Assembly (NCBI GenBank): GCA_900546775.1 | Contig: UREM01000008.1 | Coordinates: 1-62,513, forward strand | Reading direction: 5' to 3' | From: an uncultured Collinsella sp. | GTDB taxonomy: Bacteria > Actinomycetota > Coriobacteriia > Coriobacteriales > Coriobacteriaceae | Length of the DNA stretch: 62,513 nt | Shown: positions 1-11,600 of the stretch, in pieces | Layout: every line of letters starts with the position of its first letter | How positions within the stretch are numbered: the first letter of the stretch is position 1 | The notes under the pieces: generated by a model | The model's database searches: none | The model's input: the letters and a program-made list of their open reading frames with translations, nothing else | What the model was told of the DNA's origin: nothing | Position numbers and translations under genes: made by a program

Positions 1-141
1 TAACCTTTTTCACTCCGGCTGCAAGCAGAGTCGCTCAGTGGGAAACTCAGCCCCCTCCGCCCCGGCCTACGGTGACTCGGCTGCACCGTGTGCTGCCGAA
101 GGGGCTTTGCGCGATGACTAGGGCTGAAAAAGAAAGTGAGT

Positions 142-177
142 GTGGGCGCCGTCGTTCGTTTGAACGACGGCGCCCAC
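142..177 (-). terminator. Intrinsic terminator of the GntR gene
   Basis: Two perfect 16-nt arms (142-157 and 162-177) enclose a 4-nt loop. Read on the minus strand the hairpin follows the stop of the GntR gene and is followed by a T-rich run (ACTTTCTTTTT). Confidence 0.85.
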
Positions 178-186
178 GTTTTGGAT

Positions 187-969
187 TTATTGGGCTGTGG
201 CGGTGAAGGTTGTTTTGTCGGCGGCGATGTGCACGTGCAGCTTTGCCTGACCGTCGCAGCTGATGAGCACGCCTACCTCGAACGGGGTTCCCGTCTTGTC
301 GTAGGTCGAACGCACGATGCGCATCGCCGCCTTACCGGTGTTCTGTCCCAAAAGACGCGCCTCATGCTTGTCGAGGTTGACTGTCTCGTAGACGGCATCG
401 ACGCTTGCGGGCAGGATGCCGGTCTTTTCCGCGATGTAGGCGTAGAGCGAGCCATCCACGTCTTTGCGCGTGAGCTCGGGGCAAAGTGACACGGGGATAT
501 AGACGTAGTTGAGCTCCATGGGTTTGTCGTTGGCGAGACGCAGGCGGCGAATCTCCCAGACGGGTGTCCCTTCGGGCACTTTGAGCCCGGAGGCGATGCC
601 GCGGACGGCCGGTATGCTTGAAAAGGCGAGAATCTGCGAGCTCGGAACCCGTCCCGCTTCGCGCATCCGCGCGCTGAAATTCAGGGCCAGGTCGATGCCG
701 GGTGCTGAAGTTTGGGGCTTGATGAACGTGCCCTGGCCGCGCTTGCGCACCACGCGCCCCTCGATGACGAGATCTTGGAAGCAACGGCGCACGGTCGCGC
801 GCGATAACTCCAGCCGCTCACAGATTTCGAGCTCGCGTGGCAGCGGCGTCTTGGTGTCGAACGCCTGGCTGGCGATAAGCAGAGCGATTCGATGTTTAAG
901 CTGGACATAGAGCGGCGTATCACCGCTGCGGTCGAAGGGTTCGGAGGCGAGAAACGAGATCATATCCAT
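187..969 (-). CDS. GntR-family transcriptional regulator (UTRA domain)
   Basis: A 260-residue GntR/HutC-type repressor. The N-terminal winged helix contains PLYVQLKHRIALLI, PLPRELEICERLELSR and the wing motif RKRGQGTF. The C-terminal two-thirds is a UTRA effector domain (GTPVWEIRRLRLAND, YVYIPVSLCPEL). I start it at the ATG at 969 because GGAGG lies 6 nt upstream; an upstream in-frame ATG at 1002 has no such site. It is divergent from the PTS genes starting at 1278, so it probably controls them and itself in response to a sugar phosphate. The effector cannot be read from sequence. Family assignment is secure; the target is inference. Confidence 0.9.
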   Translation of the reverse strand: MDMISFLASEPFDRSGDTPLYVQLKHRIALLIASQAFDTKTPLPRELEICERLELSRATVRRCFQDLVIEGRVVRKRGQGTFIKPQTSAPGIDLALNFSARMREAGRVPSSQILAFSSIPAVRGIASGLKVPEGTPVWEIRRLRLANDKPMELNYVYIPVSLCPELTRKDVDGSLYAYIAEKTGILPASVDAVYETVNLDKHEARLLGQNTGKAAMRIVRSTYDKTGTPFEVGVLISCDGQAKLHVHIAADKTTFTATAQ

Positions 970-1145
970 GGGGTACCTCCATGTCGTGGGCGTACGTGAC
1001 ATGGTCTGACACTGCGGGGCAAACCGGAGATGCCAGGCCCGATTCTTGCTGGTATGTATGGTGCATAAGGAACATAAAACATTTATCAGGCAATCTACCT
1101 GCTATTTTAAAAATAATTAGAAGAAAAAATAATTTAGGCACAAAA

Positions 1146-1191
1146 ATAGTTGCTACCGTTAACCGATGAATAGTTGCCGTTCGCAGCTATT
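1146..1191. promoter_or_regulatory. Candidate operator repeats between GntR and PTS genes
   Basis: The AT-rich divergent intergenic region (970-1277) holds two direct copies of ATAGTTGC (1146-1153 and 1170-1177). The second copy also forms an inverted pair with GCAGCTATT (to 1191). GntR-family operators are typically short inverted repeats, so these are plausible binding sites for the adjacent regulator. This is inference. Confidence 0.4.
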
Positions 1192-1277
1192 TTCTTGTAC
1201 CGAACATGCCCCGGCGCAACAATAATCTCAGCAAAAAGCAAAGCCGTGCGACACACGGCAGGTCGAGAGGAGACCGC

Positions 1278-1712
1278 ATGCGGTATCTGGTAATGGTCAG
1301 TCACGGAACGCTCGCTCCCGGACTGCACAGTGTCCTCAAGATGCTCGGCAATGACGCCCCGAACATCTTGTCGACGAGTCTCGTGGACGGCATGGGCGCT
1401 GACGAGTATGTCGAGAACGTCAAGGCGATGCTCGCTCCCGTTACCGCCGATGACGAGGTTGTCCTGCTTGGTGACATCCTGGGCGGATCGCCGCTCACCA
1501 ATGCCATGAACACGCTGGCCGAGAAGGGTTTGCTCGCCCACACCATTGCCTTCGGCGGTATGAATCTGCCCATGGCTATGACCGCCATGATGGGGCTTGC
1601 CACCATGGACCTGGATTCCCTCAAGCAGATGATGCTGCAGGAGGGCAAGAACGGTATGTCCGAGCTCGTTGTCCCGACCGATGACGCCGACGACGAGGAC
1701 GACGACATCTAG
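1278..1712 (+). CDS. PTS mannose/fructose/sorbose-family EIIA component
   Basis: A 144-residue cytoplasmic EIIA of the mannose superfamily. It accepts phosphate from HPr on the His of VSHGTLAPG (His9) and passes it to EIIB. The fold motifs VVLLGDILGGSPLTNAM and TIAFGGMNLPMAM are clear. I start at the ATG at 1278, preceded by GAGAGGAG; a longer reading frame adds 24 residues with no family similarity. The protein ends in an unusual acidic tail (DDADDEDDDI) not needed for the fold. It is first in a four-gene PTS operon. Confidence 0.93.
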   Translation: MRYLVMVSHGTLAPGLHSVLKMLGNDAPNILSTSLVDGMGADEYVENVKAMLAPVTADDEVVLLGDILGGSPLTNAMNTLAEKGLLAHTIAFGGMNLPMAMTAMMGLATMDLDSLKQMMLQEGKNGMSELVVPTDDADDEDDDI

Positions 1713-1791
1713 GCAGCGCATCCGCCCAAATTTTCGTGATGGAGCGGGGGTTAAGAGGAAAGACCCCCGGTGATAAAGAAAGGGAGAACGC

Positions 1792-2280
1792 ATGATTTCG
1801 TTCATCCGTATTGATGACCGTATGATCCATGGACAGACCGTTACCCGTTGGGCCCTCGAGTATCCCTGCGACGGTCTTATCGCCGTCAACGACGCTGCAG
1901 CGTCCAACCCCGTGCTCAAGGAGGCCTACAAGAGTGCCTCGGGCAAGAAGACGTTCGTGTGGACCAAGGAGCACTTCAAGGAGGTCTCCGAGAAGGTTCT
2001 CAAGTCCAACACCAAGTACTTCCTGATCACCAAGAACCCGCTCGACATGAAGGAACTTCTCGTCGATTTTGGCTTTAAGCCCGGCATGGACCGCATCATC
2101 GTCGGCCCCTGCAACGACCGTCCCGGCGCCACCAAGCTCGGCAACAACCAGTCGATCACGCAGGAAGAGGCCCAGGCGCTCGAGGATCTCACCAACGCCG
2201 GCTACACGGTCGAGTTCGCCCTTATCAAGGAGAAATCCATTGGTGAGTGGCCCAAGTTCCGCGGTCAGTTTGGCTTCTAG
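1792..2280 (+). CDS. PTS mannose/fructose/sorbose-family EIIB component
   Basis: A 162-residue EIIB. The N-terminus IRIDDRMIHGQTVTRW carries the phospho-accepting His13 typical of the family, and the length matches family norms. It transfers phosphate from EIIA to the sugar as it enters through EIIC/EIID. A strong Shine-Dalgarno (AAAGGGAGAA) precedes the ATG. Substrate cannot be decided: mannose, fructose, sorbose, N-acetylgalactosamine and related sugars all use this fold. Confidence 0.95.
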   Translation: MISFIRIDDRMIHGQTVTRWALEYPCDGLIAVNDAAASNPVLKEAYKSASGKKTFVWTKEHFKEVSEKVLKSNTKYFLITKNPLDMKELLVDFGFKPGMDRIIVGPCNDRPGATKLGNNQSITQEEAQALEDLTNAGYTVEFALIKEKSIGEWPKFRGQFGF

Positions 2281-2351
2281 TTAGGCGCCAGCTGCATTTT
2301 GGTACCTACAGCCCTGGGGAAAGGGGCTGAGGAATAAAGAAAGGGGAAAGC

Positions 2352-3209
2352 ATGGCAATCAATGCATTCCAAGCCGCGCTGTTCGGCCTGTTCGCCTGCC
2401 TGGCATCACTGCCTGGCATGGGCGGCACGACGATCGGCAACTACACTCTGGGTCGTCCTCTGGTCGCCGGCCTCATCGTCGGCATCATCATGGGCGATAT
2501 GCAGACGGGCATCCTCGTCGGCGCTGCCATCCAGGTTGTCTACATCGCTCTCGTGACCCCCGGCGGAACCGTCTCCGCCGACGTCCGCGCCGTGTCCTAT
2601 ATCGGCATCCCGCTGGCGATCATCGCCATCAAGAACTCGGGCATCGATCCCGCCTCCGCTGAGGCTGCCGGCATGGCCGCATCCCTCGGTGCTGCCGTCG
2701 GCACGCTCGGCACTGTGCTCTTCTATGGCACCGCCACCATCAACCTGGTGTGGCAGGGCATGGGGTGGAAGTGGCTCGAGAAGGGCGATCTCCACAAGCT
2801 CTACCTGGTCAACAACGTTCTGCCTTGGATTGGTCACATCGTCTGCTCGTTCCTCCCGACGTTCATCATCACCATGGGCGGCACCGCCATGGTCGACCTC
2901 ATGAAGACCTACATGCCCATGGACGGCATCGCGATGAAGACGCTGTTCACCGTCGGCTCGCTGCTGCCTACCGTCGGTATCGCCATCCTGCTCAAGCAGG
3001 TCATCTCCAAGCCGACGGACTTCCTCACGTTCTTCTTCGGCTTCACCCTGTCCGCTGTCATGGGATGCAACCTGATTGCCGCTGCCGGCATCGGCTGCTT
3101 CTTCGCCCTGATCAACTATGAGATCGCTTCGCTCAAGATCGACCTCGCAAACGCTCCCAAGGCAGCTATCGCCTCGGGCTCCGATGATGAGGAAGAGGAG
3201 GACATATAA
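2352..3209 (+). CDS. PTS mannose/fructose/sorbose-family EIIC component
   Basis: A 285-residue integral membrane EIIC that forms the sugar channel with EIID. It has several hydrophobic segments and family motifs near the start (GMGGTTIGNYTLGRPLVAG, GDMQTGILVGAAIQVVYI). An acidic C-terminal tail (SDDEEEEDI) resembles the one on EIIA. Its stop overlaps the EIID start (TAATG), indicating translational coupling. AAAGGGGAAAGC precedes the ATG. Confidence 0.94.
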   Translation: MAINAFQAALFGLFACLASLPGMGGTTIGNYTLGRPLVAGLIVGIIMGDMQTGILVGAAIQVVYIALVTPGGTVSADVRAVSYIGIPLAIIAIKNSGIDPASAEAAGMAASLGAAVGTLGTVLFYGTATINLVWQGMGWKWLEKGDLHKLYLVNNVLPWIGHIVCSFLPTFIITMGGTAMVDLMKTYMPMDGIAMKTLFTVGSLLPTVGIAILLKQVISKPTDFLTFFFGFTLSAVMGCNLIAAAGIGCFFALINYEIASLKIDLANAPKAAIASGSDDEEEEDI

Positions 3210-4036
3210 TGGCAGAGAAGAAGAAACTCTCTAAGAAAACGCTTGCCAAGTCGTTCCGTAACTGGTCCTATGGCAACCTGACTTGCTTCTCGCAGGAGCA
3301 CATGCAGACCTTCGGTTACCTGTGCGCCATGCTTCCGATCGTCGAGGAGCTCTACGACACGCCCGAGGAGCAGAAACAGACCCTCCAGACCTACTCCGCG
3401 TTCTTCAACACCGAGCCGCAGATCGGCACCATGATTGTCGGCGTCACCGCCGGCCTCGAGGAGGCTCGCGCAAACGGCGAGGCCATCGATGACGACGCCA
3501 TCAACGGCATCCGCGCCGGCCTCATGGGCCCGCTCGCTGGCCTTGGCGACTCGCTGATCGTCGGTACCCTGATCCCGATTCTGCTCGGTATCGCCCTCGG
3601 TCTCTCGACCGGCGGCTCTCCGCTCGGTGCCATCTTCTATATTGTCGTGTGGAACCTGCTCATGTTCCTTGGCATGCGCTTTGCCTACAACCAGGGCTAT
3701 GAGCTCGGCGGCAAGGCGGTCGAGGCCCTCGTCGGCCCCAAGGCAAAGGCTCTTCGCGATTCCATCGTGATGGTTGGTACCATGGTCATCGGTGCAGTCG
3801 GTGCTACCTGGGTCTCCATCACCTGCAGCCCCAACCTGGTGCTGCCCGGCGGCGGTAAGTTCCAGGACACCCTCGATGGCATCTATCCGCACCTGCTGCC
3901 GATGGTCTTCATCATCTTCTGCTGGTACATGATGACCAAGAAGAAGGTCAACCCCATCGTTATGATGCTGATTCTCGTCGTGATCGCATTTGTGGGCGTT
4001 CTCATTGGCTTCTTCGATCCGGCGCTGAGCTACTAG
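3209..4036 (+). CDS. PTS mannose/fructose/sorbose-family EIID component
   Basis: A 275-residue EIID membrane component, unique to the mannose PTS superfamily. Family signatures include SYGNLTCFSQEHMQTFGYL near the N-terminus and GLMGPLAGLGDSLIVGTL in the middle, followed by C-terminal transmembrane segments. It overlaps EIIC by one base and is followed by a strong terminator, so it closes the PTS operon. Confidence 0.95.
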   Translation: MAEKKKLSKKTLAKSFRNWSYGNLTCFSQEHMQTFGYLCAMLPIVEELYDTPEEQKQTLQTYSAFFNTEPQIGTMIVGVTAGLEEARANGEAIDDDAINGIRAGLMGPLAGLGDSLIVGTLIPILLGIALGLSTGGSPLGAIFYIVVWNLLMFLGMRFAYNQGYELGGKAVEALVGPKAKALRDSIVMVGTMVIGAVGATWVSITCSPNLVLPGGGKFQDTLDGIYPHLLPMVFIIFCWYMMTKKKVNPIVMMLILVVIAFVGVLIGFFDPALSY

Positions 4037-4058
4037 TCATCATCCTTTGACCCCCTGC

Positions 4059-4088
4059 AAGGCCGTGCGGCCTCAACCGCACGGCCTT
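4059..4088 (+). terminator. Intrinsic terminator of the PTS operon
   Basis: A 12-bp perfect stem (AAGGCCGTGCGG with its complement) and a 6-nt loop, followed by CTGATTTT. Confidence 0.88.
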
Positions 4089-4231
4089 CTGATTTTACGC
4101 CGCCCTTCAAGGGCAATATGGCCAGCGACCTCCATCGCCTACACGACACCCGCTATATTGCTCTTGAAAGATGACGTATTCGATAAACGATGCACTTGCG
4201 CATGATGCACACTTTGCACGAGGAGGACCAT

Positions 4232-4558
4232 ATGCACGAGAAACATGGACACGACCTTTCGCGCGACGACTTGATTCGCGAGGCAAAGATGCAGACCGAT
4301 GCTATTCAGCGGCTCAATGTTTGGCTGCGCCTGGGCTATTCGCTCGTGGCGATTGGCTTTTTGATGGGGATGTGGGGTATGCAGGGCGGCCCCGGCTGGG
4401 GTGTCCCCGTGGGCATCGTGTGCCTGGTGGTGGGCACTCCGCTTTCGATCGTGCTTAAGGTCGGCACGACCAACGCCAAAAAGAATGTCGAGCGCATGCT
4501 CGAGGCCGCTGGTGTCGACGTTGAGGAGCTTATGCGACGCAAGAAGGACGAGCAATAG
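4232..4558 (+). CDS. Small two-TM membrane protein, function unknown
   Basis: A 108-residue protein with a His-rich N-terminus (MHEKHGHDLSRDDL), two hydrophobic segments (about residues 35-50 and 57-75, LGYSLVAIGFLMGMWGM and VPVGIVCLVVGTPLSIVL) and a basic/acidic cytoplasmic tail. The start at 4232 follows GAGGAGGAC; an upstream ATG at 4190 lacks a comparable site. I recognise no family. It sits between the PTS terminator and a MarR regulator. Confidence 0.7.
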   Translation: MHEKHGHDLSRDDLIREAKMQTDAIQRLNVWLRLGYSLVAIGFLMGMWGMQGGPGWGVPVGIVCLVVGTPLSIVLKVGTTNAKKNVERMLEAAGVDVEELMRRKKDEQ

Positions 4559-4626
4559 ACTTCCGCGTTGGGGTATCATAAATAATTGTTGCGAATGTTA
4601 ACTAATGTACGGCAAATGACGGTTTT

Positions 4627-5103
4627 ATGGCCCTTCTAGAGTTGCAAAGGACAATATCCCCAGTGGATTACGATGACGTCGCTCGAAAACTGATTGTGTA
4701 CTCACGTTCCCTTGCCAAGGGATCCTTGAGTGCTGCCGGCGGCGCCAGTGTGGGCGAGGCACCGGTTTTACAGTATCTATCGGGTATTGACGGTGATGTT
4801 ATTCCCTCCGAGATTGCCAAGAAGCTGAAATTCTCCCGTGCGCGCATGTCGCATATCTTGGATTCACTCGAGAGCAAGGGTTACGTTCAGCGCAGGACCG
4901 ATCCAAACGATCGTCGGCGTGTGCTGGTGAGCATTACCGAGGAAGGCCGTGATTTCGCGGCGAAAAAAAATGCCGAGAGTGTGGCATCGCTCTCGAAGCA
5001 GCTCTCAGCGCTCGGCGAACACGATGCCCAGGAGCTCGTGCGCATCCTGAATAAAGCCTACAGCCTTACCTATGATGCCGACGACTACCTGGACAATCTA
5101 TAA
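4627..5103 (+). CDS. MarR-family transcriptional regulator
   Basis: A 158-residue MarR-type winged-helix repressor. The recognition region is IPSEIAKKLKFSRARMSHILDSLESKGYVQR, given here as IPSEIAKKLKF through GYVQR, and the wing is DPNDRRRVLVSITEEG. The start is uncertain: ATG 4627 has no clear Shine-Dalgarno, while an in-frame GTG at 4663 lies about 12 nt after AAAGG. Upstream DNA is AT-rich. It is followed by the long GH31 gene in the same direction, which it might regulate; that link is inference. Confidence 0.85.
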   Translation: MALLELQRTISPVDYDDVARKLIVYSRSLAKGSLSAAGGASVGEAPVLQYLSGIDGDVIPSEIAKKLKFSRARMSHILDSLESKGYVQRRTDPNDRRRVLVSITEEGRDFAAKKNAESVASLSKQLSALGEHDAQELVRILNKAYSLTYDADDYLDNL

Positions 5104-5615
5104 GGATGAAGGCAGACATTTAGGTGCATCTTGAAATGCACCCGGGACAGTTGTGCCCATTGACTACCGTCAGCATCTCATTCCAAACCAAATCAGCCAA
5201 CGTACGGCATAGCAATCTCCGGTAGGTCGCAGGGCGGCGGTCGAGCTTTTCTCTCGGGAAACTTCGCGAAGCCCAGTTCCCGAGGGAAAGGTATGGTCTG
5301 TGTAATACCAGATAAACAGTACATTTTTGCTAGATTGGTATTTGACTGAAGAACCAATTGGTATGGCTTATTAAGCCCACCTTGCCGTTGACGCTCATTT
5401 TACTGCCGCTGGTGGACTTCCGAACTTGGTTGCGCAAGTGCTCCCATATATTGATATAACCTAGTAGGTGGCTATCTGGTTACTACCAGTTGGCCCCTTG
5501 GTAACGGGTGGCCCCATTGTGCGGAATGTACCGAACATCCCCGTTTGATACGTTTTCCCATGCTGCCGGGGGGGGCGTCCTCGGCACCTCAGCATCTCGG
5601 AAGAAAGGAGACCAG
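5104..5615 (+). promoter_or_regulatory. Regulatory intergenic region upstream of the GH31 gene
   Basis: About 510 bases without a convincing gene. It holds an imperfect hairpin (5246-5260 with 5277-5290, arm TCTCGGGAA/TTCCCGAG), then an AT-rich stretch with inverted AATACCA (5304-5310) and TGGTATT (5336-5342) and a perfect palindrome ACCAATTGGT (5353-5362). These look like operator half-sites for a dimeric regulator such as the upstream MarR. The GH31 frame is open to 5508, but that part has no signal-peptide character. Confidence 0.45.
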
Positions 5616-8600
5616 GTGCGCAGGAATTCCATTTTTACGAAACGGTGGGTGAAGGGAAGCGCGGTCCTCGTTGCCACTGCAGCGACGCTCGTGTTTGCCA
5701 ACCCCCAACAGGCGATTGCCACGCCACTCAAGGGCGTCGACTCAGCGACCGTGTCCCAGTCTGCCTCGAATGTCGTCGACATCGATTTCGCTGACGGCAT
5801 CAAGGGCCGTATTACGTTCCTCGAGGACGGTATTTTCCGTTATAACGTCGACCCCAAGGGTGAGTTTTCCGATTACGCCACACCGCGCAGTAAGTCCCAC
5901 ACGGCTAAAATCCAGGCTCAGCCCGATACCTCGGACACCTACAGCAAGCCGAGTGCGACGGTTGCCGACAAGGGCGACACTATCGAGATCACCGGCGGAA
6001 AGGCGACCGTGATCCTGGACAAGGCGACCGGCAAGATGAGTATCAAGTCAGGCGACCGTGTCGTGGTTTCCGAGTCCGCGTCCCTCGACCTTGATAAGAA
6101 GGGTACCGTCCAGACGCTCGCCAAGGAGAAGTCCGAGAACTTCTTTGGCGGCGGCACCCAGAACGGACGCTTCCTGCACACCAACCAGACCATCGCCATC
6201 TCCAACACGAACAACTGGACCGATGGCGGCGTTGCCTCGCCCAACCCGTTTTATTGGACGAGTGACGGCTACGGCGTACTCCGAAACACGTTTGCAGAGG
6301 GTTCCTACGACTTCGGTTCCACGGACTCATCGACGGTCACGACTTTGCACAGCGAGAATGAGTTTGATGCCTACTACTTCGTGGCGACCAACGAGGGCGC
6401 TTCGAACGTGGCAACCGAGATGCTGCAGGACTACTACAAGGTGACCGGTAACCCGGTACTGCTGCCCGAGTACGGGTTCTACCTTGGTCATCTTAATGCC
6501 TATAACCGTGATGGCTGGTCAACGACCTCGGGTCAAAAGAAGTGGGAGACCAAGGGCAGCAAGTCCTCGAGCGAGAAGGGCGACGTTAAGTACGAGTCTG
6601 GCATGTCGACGGGCTACAAGCTCGACGGCACACTTGCGGCCGAGACGCTCAACGGTGAGGGCCCTACGGTTGATACCGAGAACATGAAAGCGACCGATTT
6701 CGACCGCCAGTTCTCTGCTCGTCAGGTTATCGATGACTACGAGGACAACGACATGCCGCTCGGCTGGTTCCTGCCGAACGACGGTTACGGCGCCGGCTAT
6801 GGCCAGAACGGTTACTACAAGACCGGCGGCGTCAACTCCGACGGAGCGAGCTCGGCCGACCGTCTTAACGCTGTGCGTGCCAATGTCGACAACCTTAAGA
6901 AGTTCACCGAGTATGCCAACTCCAAGGGTGTGAGCACGGGCTTGTGGACCCAGTCCAACCTTGAGCCCGACAGCAACCCTGAGACCCCGTGGCATCTGCT
7001 TCGCGACTTCGACGCCGAGGTCAAGACGGGAGGCATCACTACCCTTAAGACCGACGTTGCCTGGGTTGGATCTGGCTACTCCTTTGGTCTTAATGGCATC
7101 AAGACAGCTTATGACACGGTGACGACCGGCGCTAACAAGCGCCCCAACATCATCACGCTCGATGGTTGGGCCGGCACGCAGCGCTTTGGTGGCATTTGGA
7201 CCGGCGACCAGTATGGCGGTAACTGGGAGTACATTCGCTTCCATATCCCCACGTATATCGGTCAGAGTCTTTCGGGCAACCCCAACATCGGCTCCGACAT
7301 GGATGGCATCTTTGGCGGCGACCCCATCATCTCTGCGCGTGACTACCAGTGGAAGACGTTCACGCCCTCTATGCTTGACATGGACGGTTGGGGCACCTAC
7401 CGTAAATCGCCCATGACGCACGGCGATCCCTACACAGGCATCTCGCGCTTCTACCTCAAGCTCAAGGCGCAGCTCATGCCCTATATCTACACGAGCGCGG
7501 CCTCGGCGGCCAACATCGACACGGGTAACGGCGATGCCGGCCTGCCCATGATCCGCGCCATGCTGCTTTCCGACAACTCCGAGTACGCCGCAAGCACTTC
7601 GACGCAGTACCAGTATATGTTCGGTGAGAACTTCCTAGTGGCACCGGTGTATCAGGATACCCAGGCAGACGAGAACGGCAACGACATTCGCAATGGGATT
7701 TACCTCCCCAACTACGGCACCGACGAGAATCCCACCATCTGGATCGATTACTTCTCGGGTAAGCAGTATCGCGGCGGCCAGGTTCTCAACAACTACGAGG
7801 CTCCGCTTTGGAAGCTGCCGCTGTTTGTGAAGGCCAACGCTATCGTGCCGATGTACGCCGAGAACAACAACCCCGAGGCCGTGAGCGACACCAACACCAA
7901 GGGTACCGACCGCAGCCAGCGTATCGTCGAGTTCTTCGCCACCGAGGGCGACGGCACCTTTACGCAGTACGAGGACGACGGCTCCTCCATCGAGAACAAC
8001 ACGACTGAGGACGATTCCTACGGCACGATCGACAATATCTCCTACGGTGAGCATGTGAGCACCGTCTACAGCTCCAAGGCCGCAGGCGGCACCGCGACCT
8101 TTACCGCCGAGGCCTCGCAGGGCGGCTACAACGGCTACGACTCCAACCGCACCACGACCTTCGTGGCCAATGTGTCCGCCAAGCCCACGAGCGTTGTCGC
8201 CAAGAACGGCGGATCCGCACTCAACGTGGTTGAGGTCGACTCGCAGGAGACCTTTGACGCCGCGACCCCCGAGGCCGGCCAGGCGGTCTACTTCTACAGC
8301 GAGACCCCCAACCTCAACCACTACGGCAGCGATGCGGACGGCACCGAGGCCGAGCAGGGCGAGAGCTTCAACAACACCAAGATCACCACGAACCCCAAGG
8401 TCTACGTCAAGTTCGCGAAGACCGATGTTGCTGCAGCGGCGCAGACGCTTGAGCTGGGCGGTTTCGTGAACGCCGACGCCACGCTCACAGCCGATCGCCT
8501 CAACGAGAACCTCTCCGCACCCACGAACCTTGCTGCCCCCGAGGACGCCACGACCCCAACGAGCATCAAGCTCACCTGGGGAAAGGTCGATGGTGCTACC

Positions 8601-11600
8601 TCCTACGACCTTAAGGTCGACGGCACTGTGTTTGCCGTGGGTGATGCGGCCGAGTTCACGCACACCGACCTCGCCTACAATAGCAAGCACACCTACCAGA
8701 TTCGTTCGCGCAACGCCGAAGGTTACTCCGCCTGGAGCGATGTGCTCGAGGCGAACTCCGCACTCGATCCGTGGCGGAACGTCCCCGACGCCGAGGAAAT
8801 CACCTGGGAGGGCTCACTTTACGGCAGCCATAAGGCCGAGCTCGCCTTCGACCATGAGTTCCAGTCGGGCGACGGTGGTTTCCACTCCGGTGGCAACGAT
8901 CTGGGCAAGGCGCTTACCGTTGACTATGGACGCGCTTACAAGCTCGATAAGCTCGAGTACTATCCGCGCGATGACGCCGGCAACGGCACCGTGACCAAGA
9001 TGCGTGTTGAGACGAGTCTCGATGGCGTCCACTGGACGAGCCAGGAGGTCGATTGGGCACGTTCCGCTGATTGTAAGACGGTAGCGTTTGACGGCACCGT
9101 GGCCGCCCGTTACGTGCGCATGACACCGCTCGCCTCGGTCGGCAATTTCTTCTCCGCGTCCGAGATTGCCATCTACAAGACCGACGGCACGGATGGCTTC
9201 GCCGTGGGCTCCAACCTCAACAAGGCCACGATCTCCGACGGAGACTACTCCAACATGAAGAACTATCTGGGCCTCGAGAATCGCGAGCCCGATACCCCGA
9301 CGTTCGGTTCGCAGATCCGCGACCACTTCGCCGACCTCAACGATAACGGCGTTTACGACGTCTACGATTACTCGTTCACCATGGCGGGTCTTGACGGCGG
9401 CACTAAACAAAAGGGCAAGGTCGCAGGTTCGCTCGCGGTGATTCCGAGCAAGACCGAGGTCGAGGCCGGTGATGAGATCACCGTTGATGTCTATGCGGCC
9501 GACGCCAAGAACGTCAACGCCCTGGGCGCCCTCGTCAACTTCAAGAGCGACCAGTTCGAGTTTGTGTCCGAGAGCATCGCGCAGGACGGCTCGACTGCCG
9601 GCATGGAGAACCTGTCTCGCGAGAAGGTCCAGTTCGTGGACGGAACGCAGACTATCAATCTCGCCTTTGCCAACCGCGGCGATGGCAAGCTCTACAACGG
9701 TACTGGCGCGGTGGCGAGTTTCAAGCTCAAGGCCAAGACCGCCGGAAAGGTCGAACTGCCCTCGACATCTTGGCTTATCGGCCCGGCATGCGACGCACTT
9801 GAGTTTGCGAGCGACGGCACGGTGACGATGCCGGACGTTCCTCAGCCAACGGTCGCCGAGTACGCCCAGGATGCCTTCAACATCACGATGACCAACGATG
9901 AGCTCACGACCGACGACGGGACCAACGTCGAGAAACTTATCCAGCAGAAGAGCTATAACGCGCTGTTCGATAATAACGAGGGCGACAACGGCTTTGAGTT
10001 CCTGTGGAACTGGAGTGGCAACTGGGACAGCGAGGGTAAGCTACCGAGTTACGTGAAGCTTCCCACCACGATGACATTCGCATTTAAGACGCCGTCGAAA
10101 CTCGATAGCGTCGAGGTCGTTAACCGCAACGGCGGCAACGGAACCGTACAGAAGATCAAGGCCGTCGTGACGTTCGAGGATGGCTCGATCCAAGAGTTCG
10201 CGGGCGGGGAGTACGATTCCTTCCTGGCTCGCTACGCCTTTGACCTCTCTGCCGAGAACAAGGGCAAGAAGGCGACCAAGGTCGAGGTCACGCCGCTTGA
10301 GGCATCGGGTGACCAGATGCTCACACTGCGTGAGGTCAACTTCAACTACACGCAGGGTGTCGAGGCCATCGAGGGTGTCGAGCTAGGCAAGAACCAGACC
10401 GAGTTCTTTGAAGGCGACATTACGCCCGTCGACGCCAAGGCTACGCCTGAGAGCGCTGGCTACCCCTATGTGACGGTCGAGAGCTCCGACCCCTCTGTGG
10501 TAAGCGTCTCCGCTGTTCAGGCTGGCGATAGCGTGAGCTACTACCTGCGTGCCAACAAGGCCGGCAAGGCAAAGATCACGGTGGCGTCGGTACTCGACCC
10601 CTCCAAGACCGCATCCTATGAGGTCGAGGTCAAGGCTGGTGTCGATACCTCTGCGCTCGTGGCAGCGCTTTCCAAGGCCGCGGGCTACAGCGAGTCCGTC
10701 TACACCAAGGATTCCTATGCAGCTCTCACCACTGCGGTCGAGGCGGCTCGGAAGCTCCTCGACAGCGGCCAGGGCAGCTATAGCAAGAAGGATGTCGCAG
10801 ACGCCACTGCCAAGATCGAGAAGGCAATCGACGGCCTCAAGATGCGCCCTGTCGATGAGAAGATCCTCATCAACACGCCCGAGAACCGCAAGAACGTCAA
10901 GGTGGCCGACTTCTCGAGTGAGGCCGACTACGAGGGCAGCAACGCCGTCAACGCTCTCGACGGCGACGAGCGGACGCTTTGGCACAGCGACTGGGCCCAT
11001 GGGACCGGTATGCCCCAGTATCTGAGTGTCGACCTGGGCCGCGACTACGATCTCACCGACGTTACATTCCTGCCGCGCCAGGACGGCGGCACTAACGGCG
11101 ATATCTTCGAGGCCGAGATACTGGTCTCCGACACTGCCGACGGTTATGAGATGGGCACCGCCGCGTCGATGGGTACGTTCGCCTTCGACAACGACGGCCG
11201 CGTGCTCACCGACCGTGGCGACTGGAAGCAGATGAGCTTTGGCGCCGCGCGCGGTCGCTACGTGACCGTCAAGGTGATTCACGCCGGCGGTGGCGACGTT
11301 GATGCCTACTGCAGCATGGCGGAGCTCAAGTTCTACGGTACGGCCGTCCCCGATCCGGTGGCGAAGGATGATCTCGCTACCGCGATCGAAAAGGTTGATG
11401 CCGAGGTTGCTGCCGGCGACCTCAAGGCCGGTGACTACACCGAGGCCTCCTGGACGGCGCTCGAGAACGCCCTGGCGAGCGCCCGCGCCATCTTGAGTGA
11501 CGAGAACGCCACGCAGGACGAGGTCGACCAGGCGCTCAGGGCGCTCGAGAGCGCCCGCGGCGCGCTCGAGAAGACCCCGGTGGCCCCGGTCGAGAATCCG

